The notes beneath the pieces are model-generated. The model made no database searches, was not told where the DNA came from, and saw only the letters and a program-made list of their open reading frames with translations. Positions 5,357 to 5,454 of a DNA stretch of 5,454 nucleotides are shown in pieces. A program made the translations under genes and the position numbers. Origin of the DNA: CAZILM01 sp964625325 (lineage in GTDB: Bacteria; Patescibacteriota; Saccharimonadia; Saccharimonadales; CAYVSP01); the NCBI GenBank assembly GCA_964625325.1, contig CAZVBA010000044.1, positions 1 to 5,454 of the forward strand, in the 5' to 3' direction. Each line of letters opens with the position of its first letter. Position 1 is the stretch's first letter.

Positions 5357-5367
5357 ATTATAACTCC
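5357..5367 (-). promoter_or_regulatory. Overlapping TATAAT box and GGAG site for the DHFR-like gene
   Basis: On the - strand GGAG (5367-5364) is followed by TTATAAT, with the TATAAT at 5362-5357 directly touching the ATG at 5356 and 6 nt from the ATG at 5350. If the TATAAT is the -10 box, transcription starts near 5350 and the GGAG is not in the message. If transcription starts further upstream, GGAG serves M1. The two readings exclude each other. Confidence 0.5.
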
Positions 5368-5370
5368 ATA

Positions 5371-5396
5371 ATAAAAACCAGTCTTGCGACTGGCTC
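5371..5396 (-). terminator. Intrinsic terminator of tRNA-Gly
   Basis: Read on the - strand, AGCCAGTC and GACTGGTT pair across the tetraloop GCAA, with one G-T wobble, followed by a T-run. The hairpin begins 7 nt after the tRNA-Gly CCA and ends before the DHFR-like gene, so that gene probably has its own promoter. Confidence 0.85.
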
Positions 5397-5402
5397 TTAT
5401 TT

Positions 5403-5454
5403 TGGTGCGGGTAAAGGGACTCTAACCCTTGGCCTCGTCCTTGGCAAGGACGCG
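5403..5454 (-). tRNA. tRNA-Gly (anticodon GCC), 5' part cut by window
   Basis: Read on the - strand, the anticodon stem is CGTCC/GGACG with loop TTGCCAA, so the anticodon is GCC (5445-5443) and it reads glycine GGC/GGT. The variable loop is AGGCC. The T stem AAGGG/CCCTT encloses the loop TTAGAGT (5425-5419). The acceptor strand TACCCGC, discriminator A and encoded CCA (5405-5403) follow. The T loop is odd: the near-universal C at position 56 is A. The D arm and 5' acceptor strand are beyond the window. Confidence 0.93.

Noticed and set aside
1..5454. Altered genetic code (UGA as glycine), as in some CPR groups
   Set aside because: The four-Cys protein and the GH10 enzyme both end cleanly at TGA at sensible lengths, and no in-frame TGA interrupts any conserved domain.
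1..5454. CRISPR array, toxin-antitoxin pair or defence operon
   Set aside because: No regularly spaced repeats, no small paired genes and no defence-type domains are visible on either strand.

Overview
The window looks like a compact bacterial chromosome segment using the standard code: open frames end in TAA, TAG and TGA, and all three tRNAs encode their CCA ends. Genes are tightly packed, and two secreted or membrane-anchored proteins begin with a Lys-rich stretch plus one hydrophobic helix. Several genes have a TATAAT box too close to the start codon to leave a leader. Together with a eukaryote-like purine fusion protein, this fits a Patescibacteria/CPR genome, perhaps Saccharibacteria. 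That placement is an inference from style, not from a marker gene.

Layout. A 5'-truncated tRNA-Val(UAC) on the + strand (1-53) runs into a long two-way terminator hairpin (51-91). On its other side lies a broken 3' half of a tRNA-Phe on the - strand (89-139), then a 184-residue membrane-anchored, four-cysteine protein of unknown function (141-695, -). A second long hairpin (784-825) abuts an intact tRNA-Phe(GAA) (823-898, -). Thus the junction 'hairpin plus tRNA-Phe 3' end' occurs twice, about 734 bp apart, around a single cargo gene. This resembles a small tRNA-integrated cassette or its remnant.

The rest is a run of minus-strand genes. In transcription order they are: tRNA-Gly(GCC) (cut by the window edge) with its terminator; a RibD-C/dihydrofolate-reductase-like protein (4739-5356); a PurE-PurC fusion (3291-4619); a membrane-anchored GH10 glycosidase (2136-3233); an IMP cyclohydrolase of the PurO family (958-2055); and tRNA-Phe.

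Functionally, PurE-PurC (AIR to SAICAR) and PurO (FAICAR to IMP) are two parts of de novo purine synthesis. Both domain types are unusual for bacteria: a class II-like PurE fused in reverse order to an animal-PAICS-like PurC, and an archaeal-type PurO in place of a PurH cyclohydrolase domain. The GH10 enzyme between them keeps both catalytic glutamates but has changed several substrate-binding positions, so its substrate may not be xylan.
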